DNA of 5,181 bases from the NCBI GenBank assembly GCA_913053915.1, contig CAJXGP010000198.1, forward strand, positions 1-5,181, given 5' to 3'. Position 1 is the first letter of the stretch, and each line of letters starts with the position of its first letter. The stretch comes from an uncultured Ignavibacteriales bacterium (lineage in GTDB: Bacteria > Bacteroidota > Ignavibacteria > Ignavibacteriales > Ignavibacteriaceae). Shown piece after piece: positions 1 through 5,181 of this stretch. The notes under the pieces were generated by a model, which did not search any database, was not told the DNA's origin, and was given only the letters and a program-made list of their open reading frames with translations. The position numbers were made by a program, and so were the translations under genes.

Positions 1-229
1 TCTCTTGACGACGACTGATCCTTTCTCTTATCTTTTTTTATAATTTTACATTATAGATTTAATAAAAGTCATATTCCAACTTAAGCATTACAAATATTCT
101 TTTGATTTATTTAGTAAAGTACTATTTTTCCACCGATTTTAATTCGACATTTTCAATACTAATCTTTAATAAAGTTAATCATCGATATTTCTACTATATG
201 CATATCTTAAAATTCTAAAGAGGTAAAAG

Positions 230-1732
230 ATGTTCAAAGGGAACCCCAAAGGATTATTTGTTCTTTTCTTTACCGAAATGTGGGAGCGATTTGGATTTTA
301 TACAGTCCTTTCAATTTTTGTTTTATACTTACAAGAAAATTTTCATTGGAATGCAACAATAACCGGCAATATTTACGGACTATTCTTAGCCGCAGTTTAT
401 TTTCTTCCCTTGTTTGGCGGGATGATAAGCGACAGACTTTTGGGCTACGGAAAGACAATTCTTATCGGCGCCTTTACAATGGGAATTGGCTATGTTTTAA
501 TAGCCATACCTACAAAAGAACCTGCTTTACTTTTTACTGCTCTATGTGTAATCTCAATCGGTAACGGGTTATTTAAACCCAATATGTATGTTATCGTAGG
601 AAATTTATATCCAACTGCTAGCGGTTCCATGAAGGATGCTGCTTTTAATATTTATTATATGAGTATAAACATAGGCGCTTTTTTAGCTCCTATAGCCGCA
701 ACTTCAATAAAAGATTTTATGATTGAACATTATCATTTTTCATTGGCGCATGCATACAATGCAGCGTTCGGTGTAGCTGCATTGGGATTATTTATCGGCG
801 TAGCGATTTTTTTAATTTTTAAGAAATATTATAAGGATGCAGATTATCGGGTAAAAGACAAAAGAAAGGGAAAGAATGATATTGTATTAACTAAGAAGCA
901 AGAAAAGGATAGAATAACTGCTTTGCTTATCATTTTTTTTGTAGAAATTTTCTTCTGGATGGCTTACTATCAAAACGGATATACTCTTACTTTGTTCGCA
1001 AAAAATTATACTACAGCTTCAGTTAACACACTGACATATCTTTTATTTGATCCGATTTCACTTCTGGCTATATTGGCTTTAGTATTATGCCTATCCAATG
1101 CACTGAAAAAAACTTCATCCATTAAATCCAGGACGTACAACGGAATAATTTCTTTTATCGCGATTGTTGTATTGATAATTAAATTAGATACTTTACCCAC
1201 TCATAATGCTATTTCACCGGAAAGTTTTCAATCATTTAATCCGCTATTTATTATTTTCCTGACTCCGATAGTCATAGCGATTTTTGCCTGGCTCAATAAA
1301 AAACACAAAGAACCGAGCTCACCGGGAAAAATTGGATTGGGTATTTCTATTCTTGCAATAGCATTTGTCGTAATGATCTTTGCATCTATGAGATTACCGA
1401 ACGTTCAAGAATTTTCAACAACTACATTTACAAAAGTAACCCCTTACTGGTTGATTTCATTTTACTTTGTAATGACAGTCGCTGAATTATTCTTAAGCCC
1501 GATAGGCTTATCTTTTGTTTCCAAAGTTGCTCCATCGCATATGAAAGGAATAATGATGGGAGGATGGTTCGCCGGGCAAGCTATCGGAAGTTATCTTTCC
1601 GGTTTTGTAGGAAGATTTTACGTAAATTGGCAATTATGGCAATTCTTTTTGTTGCTGGTAGTTACGCTAATGATATCCTCATTATTAGTCCGGATATTCT
1701 TAAAGAAATTAAAAAGTGTTTCTACATCTTAA
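230..1732 (+). CDS. POT/PTR2-family proton-coupled di/tripeptide transporter (MFS)
   Basis: This complete 500-residue inner-membrane protein belongs to the proton-dependent oligopeptide transporter branch of the major facilitator superfamily, which imports di- and tripeptides with protons. Seen in the sequence: the TM1 ExxER motif (E16, E19, R20, in EMWERFGFY), the TM4 signature GNGLFKPN with K117, the PTR2 motif FNIYYMSINIGAFLAP at 139-154, and the TM10 block AELFLSPIGLS with E419. These are the residues linked in the family to proton coupling and peptide binding. A charged, lysine-rich loop at about 198-228 separates the N- and C-terminal bundles, and the length is normal for bacterial members. 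The ATG is well supported: AAAGAGG at 217-223 is a good Shine-Dalgarno 6 nt upstream, and an in-frame TAA lies at 224-226. It stands alone on this strand and converges with the CDF gene. Family assignment is very secure; exact substrate range (DtpT-like or other) is inferred only. Confidence 0.97.
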   Translation: MFKGNPKGLFVLFFTEMWERFGFYTVLSIFVLYLQENFHWNATITGNIYGLFLAAVYFLPLFGGMISDRLLGYGKTILIGAFTMGIGYVLIAIPTKEPALLFTALCVISIGNGLFKPNMYVIVGNLYPTASGSMKDAAFNIYYMSINIGAFLAPIAATSIKDFMIEHYHFSLAHAYNAAFGVAALGLFIGVAIFLIFKKYYKDADYRVKDKRKGKNDIVLTKKQEKDRITALLIIFFVEIFFWMAYYQNGYTLTLFAKNYTTASVNTLTYLLFDPISLLAILALVLCLSNALKKTSSIKSRTYNGIISFIAIVVLIIKLDTLPTHNAISPESFQSFNPLFIIFLTPIVIAIFAWLNKKHKEPSSPGKIGLGISILAIAFVVMIFASMRLPNVQEFSTTTFTKVTPYWLISFYFVMTVAELFLSPIGLSFVSKVAPSHMKGIMMGGWFAGQAIGSYLSGFVGRFYVNWQLWQFFLLLVVTLMISSLLVRIFLKKLKSVSTS

Positions 1733-1792
1733 ATTTGCCAAAAATCATACTTTGCGTTGATAAATTGGGAATGGTGATTTAGCACCTCTTTA

Positions 1793-2698
1793 TTACACAC
1801 TCTCTTTTTGACAATTATTGCCGTGAGCATATTTTTCAATTTGAATGGTTGCATGTTCAATATTAAATTTGTCATTTAGCTGTTGACTTAAATTATTTAA
1901 AAACATTTCATCCTTATTTTCATTTGGAACTACTAAGTGAACCGTTAGCGCGGTTTCGGTTGTGCTCATTGCCCAAATATGTAAATCATGAACATCTTTT
2001 ACTCCTTCAAGTGAAGCTAAATAGTCATGTACTTCATCCGATTTTATATTTCGGGGTACTGCATCCATTGATAAATGAAATGAATCTTTTAATAATCTCC
2101 AAGTCCCGATGGTGATGGTAATAACAATTACTACACTGATAATCGGGTCTAGTAAATAGAAACCGGTAAGATTTATCAGAAAACCTGCTATTACAACACT
2201 TAGTGAAATAACTGCATCGGCTGCCAAGTGCAGAAAGGCAGCTTTAATGTTTATGTCTCTTTCACCTTTTTTCATAAAAAGCAGTGCGGTCAACGCATTA
2301 ATTACAACACCGATCCCCGCTACAATCATTATTACAGTTCCTGCAACAGGTTCGGGTTCGATTATCTTCCGTATCGCTTCGATTAAAATAGCTCCTACGG
2401 CAATTAGCAGAAATATTGAATTAAAAAAAGCTGCTAAAATTGTAGTCTTCCTTAAGCCGTAAGTTCTGTCCTTCGTTGTTGCTGTTTTGGCTAAATAAGC
2501 AGCGCCCCATGCAAGTAATAAACCCAATACATCGCTAAAATTGTGTCCCGCATCTGCAATTAATGCCATTGAGTTAATGAGCAAACCGAAAATCAATTCT
2601 ATGATAATGTAAATTACGTTTAACGCAATACCGAGAATAAACGCTAAATTATAATTTTTTCTTTTTGTATACGTGGAAAAATGTTTGTTCTCTGCCAT
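1793..2698 (-). CDS. Cation diffusion facilitator (CDF) metal exporter, CzcD/ZnT-like
   Basis: This complete 301-residue protein should be an inner-membrane antiporter that exports Zn2+ or similar divalent cations (Co, Cd) in exchange for protons. Seen in the sequence: six hydrophobic segments over about residues 17-205, then a cytoplasmic ferredoxin-like dimerisation domain from about 210 to 290. The transport site shows the HxxxD pair in TM2 (H52, D56, in DAGHNFSD) and in TM5 (H157, D161, in HLAAD). This HD-HD arrangement is typical of Zn-transporting CDFs, whereas YiiP has DD-HD. The C-terminal domain has candidate metal ligands in VHDLHIW (H237, H240), H282, H292 and C296. The His-rich N-terminus or TM4-TM5 loop found in many CzcD proteins is absent. 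The ATG is the first possible start, since an in-frame TAA lies four codons upstream. No clear Shine-Dalgarno is present. The gene begins 32 nt after a decayed ArsR-type regulator on the same strand, which supports a metal-efflux role and former metal-inducible control. Confidence 0.97.
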   Translation of the reverse strand: MAENKHFSTYTKRKNYNLAFILGIALNVIYIIIELIFGLLINSMALIADAGHNFSDVLGLLLAWGAAYLAKTATTKDRTYGLRKTTILAAFFNSIFLLIAVGAILIEAIRKIIEPEPVAGTVIMIVAGIGVVINALTALLFMKKGERDINIKAAFLHLAADAVISLSVVIAGFLINLTGFYLLDPIISVVIVITITIGTWRLLKDSFHLSMDAVPRNIKSDEVHDYLASLEGVKDVHDLHIWAMSTTETALTVHLVVPNENKDEMFLNNLSQQLNDKFNIEHATIQIEKYAHGNNCQKESV

Positions 2699-2730
2699 AT
2701 AAAATATTTAATTACTGAATAATTTTATCG

Positions 2731-3027
2731 TTACTTGGAAATACTCTTTTCCAAATCATTGTTGCAATAAAAAGCTAATGTATCTGACTTCACTTTCTCA
2801 AATGATTCCTTACCTTCATTAATTGATATGAAACTGCAAAAATGAAAATATCAATAACCGTTGTAATATCGCATTATACATAACTTATTTTCAATTAGAG
2901 ATAAAATACTCTTCAGCCTTGTAGCATTGCCTAATAATTTAAAAGTTTCGGCAATGGATAATATATTTTCAAGCATGAGTAAACCGGTTTTTGTCGTTCT
3001 TACCTTCTTTTCGTCTATTATTTCCAT
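2731..3027 (-). pseudogene. Frameshifted relic of an ArsR/SmtB/CadC-family metal-responsive repressor
   Basis: An intact repressor would bind DNA as a winged-helix dimer and release it on binding metal. From ATG at 3027 the first frame reads 58 codons to a TGA at 2851. It includes IDEKKV near the N-terminus, as in CadC-type proteins, and AETFKLLGNATRLKSILSLI at residues 26-45, matching the family's 'FKALGDPTRLRIL' helix. It reaches KLC at the place of ELCVCD, the CadC/ArsR thiolate site. One extra base near 2874 shifts the frame. The next frame (2873-2793) continues CDITTVID, then AVSYQLMKVRN, matching the recognition helix 'SAVSHQLRxLR', and stops at 2790-2792. The first frame then resumes with EKVKSDTLAFYCNND, corresponding to the wing strand 'VKSRREGKLxFYSLND', and ends at 2731-2733. 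The wing looks a few residues short and the C-terminal helix is truncated. The gene precedes the CDF gene by 32 nt, as in metal-efflux operons. The alignment is from memory of the family. An indel sequencing error could mimic the first frameshift, but the short wing argues for real decay. Confidence 0.8.
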
Positions 3028-3053
3028 CTAATTATACAGTTACAACATTAGTC

Positions 3054-3082
3054 ATTATAATCTCATTTGAATAAACGTTCAA
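3054..3082 (-). promoter_or_regulatory. Predicted sigma-70-like promoter of the arsR-relic/CDF operon
   Basis: Read on the minus strand, TTGAAC (3082-3077) and TATAAT (3059-3054) are separated by exactly 17 bp. This is a near-consensus housekeeping promoter pointing at the regulator relic and the CDF gene. Transcription would begin near 3047, about 20 nt before the ATG at 3027. No strong Shine-Dalgarno lies between. The spacer contains one arm of the operator-like inverted repeat. If the organism is Bacteroidota sensu stricto, its primary sigma factor prefers a different -7 element, which lowers confidence. Confidence 0.55.
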
Positions 3083-3085
3083 ATG
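3064..3085. promoter_or_regulatory. Predicted SmtB/CadC-type operator (8-6-8 inverted repeat)
   Basis: The arms CATTTGAA (3064-3071) and TTCAAATG (3078-3085) form a perfect 8-bp inverted repeat around a 6-bp centre. On the minus strand the core reads TTGAACGTTTATTCAA, which closely resembles the imperfect palindromes bound by SmtB/CadC-type repressors (of the form TGAAC..TTATTCA). It overlaps the predicted -35 box and the promoter spacer, so a bound repressor would block RNA polymerase. The assignment rests on symmetry, on position upstream of an ArsR-family relic plus a metal exporter, and on recalled operator patterns. Binding is not shown. Confidence 0.6.
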
Positions 3086-3177
3086 TAAAAATAAATATTA
3101 ACTTAATCAAATTGATAGAAAACACGACTATTTTATCTAGAAGATACTAATGATTAGACTATAGTTAAACAAATCAT

Positions 3178-3195
3178 ATTAAGCGAATGCTTAAT
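3178..3195. repeat. Short inverted repeat, 7-bp arms, 4-nt loop
   Basis: ATTAAGC (3178-3184) and GCTTAAT (3189-3195) are perfect complements around GAAT. On the plus strand the right arm runs straight into TTTT, so the structure resembles a weak hairpin terminator reading rightwards, although no plus-strand gene precedes it. It could equally be a regulator site or chance in AT-rich DNA. Confidence 0.35.
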
Positions 3196-3233
3196 TTTTA
3201 CTCAAGTTGACGGTCATTAAAAATACGTCGTTA

Positions 3234-3249
3234 AAACGATTGATCGTTT
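3234..3249. repeat. 16-bp palindrome AAACGAT-TG-ATCGTTT
   Basis: Perfect 7-bp arms surround a 2-bp centre, which is the geometry of a binding site for a dimeric transcription factor rather than a stable RNA hairpin. An overlapping shorter symmetry, CGTTAAAACG, lies at 3229-3238. No gene start is close by; the nearest promoter on the minus strand is about 150 bp away. Its function is unknown. Confidence 0.4.
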
Positions 3250-3269
3250 GTATTCCGCTCAAACAACCT

Positions 3270-3296
3270 ATAATTTCAAGAAGTTGTGGAAATTAT
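3270..3296. repeat. Inverted repeat, 8-bp arms, 11-nt loop
   Basis: ATAATTTC (3270-3277) and GAAATTAT (3289-3296) are perfect complements. The stem is almost all A-T pairs, so it would be a weak hairpin. It lies between the 16-bp palindrome and the dispersed repeat, and I cannot assign a role. Confidence 0.35.
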
Positions 3297-3308
3297 CAAT
3301 ATAATCAA

Positions 3309-3348
3309 AAAAATCACCCTAGATGAGGATAATTAAAAAATGATTTTT
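3309..3348. repeat. Inverted repeat AAAAATCA/TGATTTTT flanking 24 nt
   Basis: Perfect 8-bp arms at 3309-3316 and 3341-3348 end five bases before the dispersed palindromic element begins. On the minus strand the left arm runs on into a short T tract (TGATTTTTTT), so a weak terminator of minus-strand transcription is conceivable. The arms are low in complexity, so chance is a real alternative. Confidence 0.3.
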
Positions 3349-3353
3349 ATCGA

Positions 3354-3425
3354 CATTCTGAGGAACGTAGCAATGAAGAATCTGAGAATTGTAGTTGAAA
3401 AGAAATTCTTCGCTCGACCGGAATG
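3354..3425. repeat. Dispersed palindromic intergenic element ('cattctgaggaacg' type)
   Basis: The unit starts CATTCTGAGGAACGTAGCAA and ends CTCGACCGGAATG, with outer complementary ends CATTC (3354-3358) and GAATG (3421-3425). The inner arms GAAGAAT (3375-3381) and ATTCTTC (3405-3411) are perfect complements. I recognise this wording (GTCATTCTGAGGAACG...GAAGAATCT...ATTCTTCGCTCG...GGAATGAC) as a family of short palindromic repeats scattered in non-coding DNA of Bacteroidota and relatives. Only one copy is visible, so dispersal cannot be shown from this window. The internal mismatches suggest an old copy. It is probably non-coding and either inert or able to form an RNA hairpin. Confidence 0.6.
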
Positions 3426-3482
3426 ACAAGCTTCGACTTTTCGGACAATTTAGTCTATATAGATAGAAAACTTTTATGAAGG

Positions 3483-3517
3483 AAGATTCCCAAAATCTTG
3501 AAGACTCCGGGAATCTT
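3483..3517. repeat. Strong hairpin with 9-bp arms downstream of the peptidase gene; possible terminator
   Basis: AAGATTCCC (3483-3491) and GGGAATCTT (3509-3517) are perfect complements. Inside them TCTT and AAGA (3496-3499, 3501-3504) pair again around a single G, leaving an AAAA/CTCC mismatch loop. The hairpin is the strongest in the window and begins 34 bp past the M1 peptidase stop on the minus strand, where a terminator would be expected. No U tract follows it in that direction, so intrinsic termination is uncertain. It may instead be a decayed copy of another repeat whose original arms continued through the mismatch. Confidence 0.5.
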
Positions 3518-3551
3518 TACAATTAAAAAAATTTAAAAATGTTAATAAACA

Positions 3552-5181
3552 TCAACGATGTTTACGGCTATATTTTTGAAATCCGGAAGTCCAAATGTTA
3601 TTTTTATAATTTATATCGGGTAATTGTCGATTCGGATCAATAATAACCGAATCAATCATACTTGTTGAATTATATTTGAATGTCCAAGTATCTCCGCGCT
3701 GCCAAATTTCAACAGGTAATTTTTTTATTCCGTGATGTCCATTTTTTTCTTTTACTTCTACGGTAACAGGCATAACCATTTTTTGCAAATTAGCAATTTT
3801 TATAAAAACACCTTTAGCAGGGTCGTTATCATCGTATTTTACACTGACAACAGCTTGGTCCAATTTCCAATCTTTTACAAACCACTCTTTCCAGAACCAA
3901 TCTAAATCTTCGCCGGATACATCATTCATCGTTCTAAAAAAGTCTTTTGGAGTGGGGTGTTTATAAGCCCATCGTTTAATGTACATACGCCATGCATAAT
4001 CAAAGCGCTTATGTCCCAAAACAAGATTACGAAGCATATAAAGACCTATTGCCGGTTTAAAGTACTCTTCAACCCCTAAGTAACGTGAGGTAATATCGTC
4101 GGCGTAAGTCAATATGGGTTGAATATTCTTTCTTAACATAAACGGAACAATCAAAGGAGCGGAATCACGCCTTGTATTGTAATATTCGCCATGATTAAAA
4201 TTTTTAGTTGAATAAATATTGTCGAACGTATTAAAGCCTTCATCCATCCAAGCATACTCTCGTTCATCCGAACCAACAATCATCGGGAACCATGTATGTC
4301 CGATCTCGTGAGTTGTAACACCCCACAACCTTCCGCCCTTATACTTCCAGCCGCAAAATACAAGGCCGGGATATTCCATTCCGTGCACAATACCGGCTAT
4401 ATTTACTGCAACCGGATAAGGATAGACAAAGTAAGCTTTTGAATAAAATTCTATTGATGATTTAACATATTCGGTAGACATGCCCCAAGCACTGTCCGAT
4501 GCAGATTCAACAGGATATACAGACATTGCCAAAGCTTTTTTCCCTTTCGGCAAATTTATTCTGGCGGCATCCCAAACGAATGCTTTTGAACTGGCCCATG
4601 AAACATCTCTGGTATTCTTCATCTTAAAGTGCCACGTCAGCATTCCTTTTTCCACCGGGCGCATCGATGGTTTATTTACTTCATTTACTTTAATAATGTA
4701 TATTGTCGAATCACTTTTACTAGCTTCTTTAAGCCTTCTCCGTTCAGTTCTTGTCAATACATCATCCGGATTTTGTAATTTACCAGAGCCAACTACTATT
4801 TGGTTGGCGGGAACTGTTATTCTGTAATCAAAATTGCCATAATCCAGATAAAATTCACCGGCTCCGAGATATGGGAGTGTATTCCAGCCGATTATATCAT
4901 CGTAAACTTCCATCCTCGGATACCATTGTCCTAATTCATAAATAATTCCATTTTTTGTTTTAAGCCAGCCCATACGGTCAGAGCCATAATGGGGAATTTG
5001 GAAACTATATCTAATCGTAATTATGACTCTCCCACCTTTATGAGGTATAGATCTGGGAAGAATTATCTGCATCCGGGTATCGGAAACTAAATAATTCGCT
5101 GCTTCTGTTCTACCGTTTTGAGTAATTTCCACAGTTTTTAAGTTATAACCCTTGGTGTAATTTTGTCCACCAAACCGATAT
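3552..5181 (-). CDS. M1-family zinc aminopeptidase (gluzincin), N-terminus beyond the window
   Basis: This is the C-terminal 542 residues of a metallopeptidase that removes N-terminal amino acids from peptides. Numbering from the first whole codon at 5180, the visible part has the end of the N-terminal beta domain (about 1-240, with [11 protein letters not shown]), then the catalytic domain. Its substrate-anchoring motif is GMEYPG (267-272), the zinc site HEIGH (H291, E292, H295) with third ligand E314 in WMDEGF (HExxH-x18-E), and the likely transition-state tyrosine is Y373 in EEYFKPA. A beta-rich C-terminal domain (about 440-525) ends in SRKHR, with no sorting domain. The family GxMEN motif has Tyr in place of Asn, as I recall for many Bacteroidota-type members. 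The frame is open without a stop from 5132 to the edge, and the extra residues fit the beta domain, so the GTG at 5132 is internal. Roughly 80-120 residues, probably with a signal peptide for export, are expected to be missing. It lies about 470 bp upstream of the CDF operon promoter and is probably a separate transcript. Confidence 0.96.
   Translation of the reverse strand, partial: YRFGGQNYTKGYNLKTVEITQNGRTEAANYLVSDTRMQIILPRSIPHKGGRVIITIRYSFQIPHYGSDRMGWLKTKNGIIYELGQWYPRMEVYDDIIGWNTLPYLGAGEFYLDYGNFDYRITVPANQIVVGSGKLQNPDDVLTRTERRRLKEASKSDSTIYIIKVNEVNKPSMRPVEKGMLTWHFKMKNTRDVSWASSKAFVWDAARINLPKGKKALAMSVYPVESASDSAWGMSTEYVKSSIEFYSKAYFVYPYPVAVNIAGIVHGMEYPGLVFCGWKYKGGRLWGVTTHEIGHTWFPMIVGSDEREYAWMDEGFNTFDNIYSTKNFNHGEYYNTRRDSAPLIVPFMLRKNIQPILTYADDITSRYLGVEEYFKPAIGLYMLRNLVLGHKRFDYAWRMYIKRWAYKHPTPKDFFRTMNDVSGEDLDWFWKEWFVKDWKLDQAVVSVKYDDNDPAKGVFIKIANLQKMVMPVTVEVKEKNGHHGIKKLPVEIWQRGDTWTFKYNSTSMIDSVIIDPNRQLPDINYKNNIWTSGFQKYSRKHR

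Larger units (their letters stand above)
3086..3551. other. Gene-free intergenic stretch rich in inverted repeats
   Basis: I read this stretch in all frames and found no open reading frame with a plausible start, family motif or ribosome binding site. It is AT-rich and separates the M1 peptidase stop from the arsR-relic/CDF promoter on the same strand. It contains six separate inverted repeats, listed individually, one of which looks like a dispersed intergenic repeat. No tRNA or recognisable small-RNA gene was seen. The 3' region of the peptidase transcript and its terminator must lie in the right part. Confidence 0.6.

Noticed and set aside
1..18. A plus-strand reading frame open at the left edge ending in a TGA at 16-18 (S-L-D-D-D), perhaps the tail of an upstream gene.
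   Set aside because: Only five codons are visible and nothing distinguishes them from chance, so no feature can be supported.
100..229. Promoter candidates for the peptide transporter, such as TTCGAC at 143-148 with TTTAAT at 165-170, or TACTAT at 192-197.
   Set aside because: The boxes and spacing are poor and AT-rich DNA offers many equal alternatives. Only the Shine-Dalgarno at 217-223 is convincing.
1742..1780. Possible bidirectional terminator AAATCA/TGATTT between the converging transporter and CDF genes.
   Set aside because: The stem is only 6 bp, A-T rich, with a 27-nt loop and no clean T tract on either side.
3028..3055. An earlier start for the ArsR relic at the ATG at 3055, with a possible N-terminal cysteine as in CadC.
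   Set aside because: That ATG overlaps the predicted -10 box and the frame meets a TAA, so it would need another frameshift. The ATG at 3027 is simpler.
4480..4827. A 115-codon open frame on the plus strand opposite the peptidase.
   Set aside because: It is antisense to a well-supported M1 catalytic gene and shows no family motif or start signal.
3552..5132. A complete peptidase gene starting at the GTG at 5132.
   Set aside because: The frame continues open to the window edge with residues that fit an M1 beta domain ([14 protein letters not shown]), and no signal peptide or ribosome binding site marks this GTG.

Overview
The window is AT-rich bacterial DNA carrying three clear protein genes and one decayed regulator gene. 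The M1 peptidase N-terminal wording, the short peptide-transporter type, the low GC and a dispersed palindromic element of the 'cattctgaggaacg' type together suggest a member of the Bacteroidota/Ignavibacteriota (FCB) group. That placement is an inference from protein style, because no rRNA or marker gene is present.

Layout. Positions 1-229 are a non-coding leader. Positions 230-1732 (+) encode a complete proton-coupled di/tripeptide transporter (POT/PTR2 family). Positions 1793-2698 (-) encode a complete cation diffusion facilitator (CDF, CzcD/ZnT-like) and converge on the transporter with a 60-bp gap. Positions 2731-3027 (-), immediately upstream of the CDF gene, hold a frameshifted relic of an ArsR/SmtB/CadC metal-sensing repressor. 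Its helix-turn-helix and Cys-x-Cys metal site can still be read across two frames. Upstream of the relic, 3054-3085 contains a good sigma-70-like promoter (TTGAAC, 17-bp spacer, TATAAT) overlapped by a perfect 8-bp inverted repeat that resembles an SmtB/CadC operator. Positions 3086-3551 contain no gene but hold several inverted repeats, including an apparent dispersed intergenic repeat. Positions 3552-5181 (-) are the C-terminal 542 codons of an M1-family zinc aminopeptidase whose start lies beyond the right edge. The reading frame stays open to the edge, so the in-frame GTG at 5132 is not the true start.

How it fits together. The promoter/operator, ArsR-like repressor and CDF exporter form a classic metal-resistance cassette, with the repressor now broken or mis-sequenced. 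If the decay is real, the CDF exporter would be expected to be constitutive or controlled in trans by another ArsR-type protein. The peptide transporter and the M1 aminopeptidase would both suit a peptide-consuming lifestyle, but they are not adjacent or co-transcribed here. I found no convincing novel multi-gene system. The most notable item is the decayed metalloregulator with its preserved control site.
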